Origin: Dietzia sp. ANT_WB102
Lineage (GTDB): Bacteria > Actinomycetota > Actinomycetes > Mycobacteriales > Mycobacteriaceae
Assembly: GCF_008369165.1 (NCBI RefSeq)
Contig: NZ_VOBA01000001.1
Span: 1,054,001-1,118,000 of the forward strand
Length of the DNA stretch: 64,000 bases
Direction of reading: 5' to 3'
Shown here: positions 63,698 through 64,000 of the stretch, piece after piece
How positions within the stretch are numbered: position 1 is the stretch's first letter
Layout of the letters: the number at the start of each line of letters is the position of its first letter
Position numbers and translations under genes: made by a program
Notes under the pieces: generated by a model
Databases searched by the model: none
What the model saw: the letters and a program-made list of their open reading frames with translations, nothing else
What the model was told of the DNA's origin: nothing

Positions 63698-64000
63698 ATG
63701 CGATCACTGGTGGGACCCGTTCCTGAGCCTGCCGAGCGGGCGTGCTCGGCCCTGCGGCGTTGCCCGAGGGCCACACTGGACCCGGGCACCACGACCACAA
63801 TGGCTCCGGCTCCGGTCGCACTCGTGCATCAGGTCCCGGGAACGAGCCACCTCAACCTGGTCATCCCGACGGCCGACGCCACCGCCATCGGCTCCGGGGG
63901 AGTGCGGGCGCGCCTCGAGGTCGTCGACGAGATCCTCGGAGGTGCAGCTCAGGGCCGGCGCCGCCGTTTCGCCGTCGTCGAAGGGCGAGTCGACCAGCTC
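63698..64000 (+). CDS. Iron-box-associated gene, N-terminal part; runs off the window
   Basis: An open frame of 101 codons with no stop before the window end. ATG 63698 has GAGAGGG about 10 nt upstream. The visible sequence has a Cys/Arg helix (PAERACSALRRCPRATL), a Thr/Pro linker and a LVHQVPGTSHLNLVIP strand, resembling the N-terminus of the preceding DUF2470-like protein. Its position behind an iron box and hairpin suggests iron-repressed expression, perhaps in heme use. The function cannot be set from the part seen. Confidence 0.6.
   Translation, partial: MRSLVGPVPEPAERACSALRRCPRATLDPGTTTTMAPAPVALVHQVPGTSHLNLVIPTADATAIGSGGVRARLEVVDEILGGAAQGRRRRFAVVEGRVDQL

Overview
The window is high-GC actinobacterial DNA. 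It looks like a mycolic-acid-containing member of the Mycobacteriales/Corynebacteriales; a Dietzia-like organism is my best guess, but no database search was possible. Support comes from a mycolyltransferase (antigen-85-like esterase), a DesA3-type acyl desaturase, a UgpABCE importer in the gene order I recall for M. tuberculosis, a 13E12-type DUF222/HNH gene, two Ig-like/YkuD L,D-transpeptidases, and a lipid block in the mycobacterial order htdX-fabG4-fadA2-fadE5. Coding density is high. I see no IS element, prophage, CRISPR array or rRNA; one tRNA-Gly(CCC) is present.

Layout. 0-6.6 kb: 3' part of an M13 metallopeptidase, cytochrome oxidase subunit I (ctaD), then a translationally coupled trio of a DapB-fold dehydrogenase and two secreted lipases. 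6.6-11 kb: glycerophosphodiester-type importer ugpAEBC on the minus strand. 11.1-13.1 kb: two tandem L,D-transpeptidases, then a 0.55 kb non-coding gap. 13.6-18.6 kb: lipoproteins, TetR regulators, an MT0933-type small protein, a GlsB-type membrane protein, a GNAT/universal-stress pair and a 39-residue ORF. 18.7-23.7 kb: pseudouridine synthase, ABC exporter and TetR. 23.9-25.6 kb: desaturase behind a palindromic, apparently leaderless promoter, then a 42-residue ORF. 25.6-29.6 kb: mycofactocin-type SDR, NYN-domain protein, DUF222/HNH protein. 29.7-34 kb: SRPBCC protein, mycolyltransferase, PspA and an unknown Rossmann-like protein.

34.3-35.5 kb holds the most distinctive locus: a secreted protein made largely of a 318-bp tandem duplication, each copy containing fourteen 15-bp (SEGGS) repeats. 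35.6-38.7 kb: Nudix hydrolase, then His-rich membrane protein, PCu(A)C copper chaperone and Tat-exported DyP peroxidase, a likely extracytoplasmic copper/heme module. 38.8-46.6 kb: two SGNH hydrolases, a KAS III, an SRPBCC protein, MFS exporter, fructosamine-kinase-like protein and a PQQ-type sugar dehydrogenase lipoprotein. 46.8-54.6 kb: the htdX/fabG4-fadA2-fadE5 block, with a VanW-family cell-wall gene between fadA2 and fadE5. A shared 22-bp element lies upstream of both fabG4/fadA2 and fadE5.

54.8-61.9 kb: an amphipathic-repeat protein, then a minus-strand cluster of acyl-CoA synthetase, DUF3556 membrane protein, phytoene-desaturase-like oxidoreductase and PucR regulator, which looks like an uncharacterised lipid pathway. 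62-64 kb: tRNA-Gly, a DUF2530 protein, a DUF2470-like gene, then an iron box and a long leader hairpin ahead of a gene that runs off the window.

Main themes are envelope building (transpeptidases, mycolyltransferase, VanW, lipases), fatty-acid modification (desaturase, FadE5 block, KAS III, acyl-CoA ligase) and metal handling (copper/DyP, iron box).
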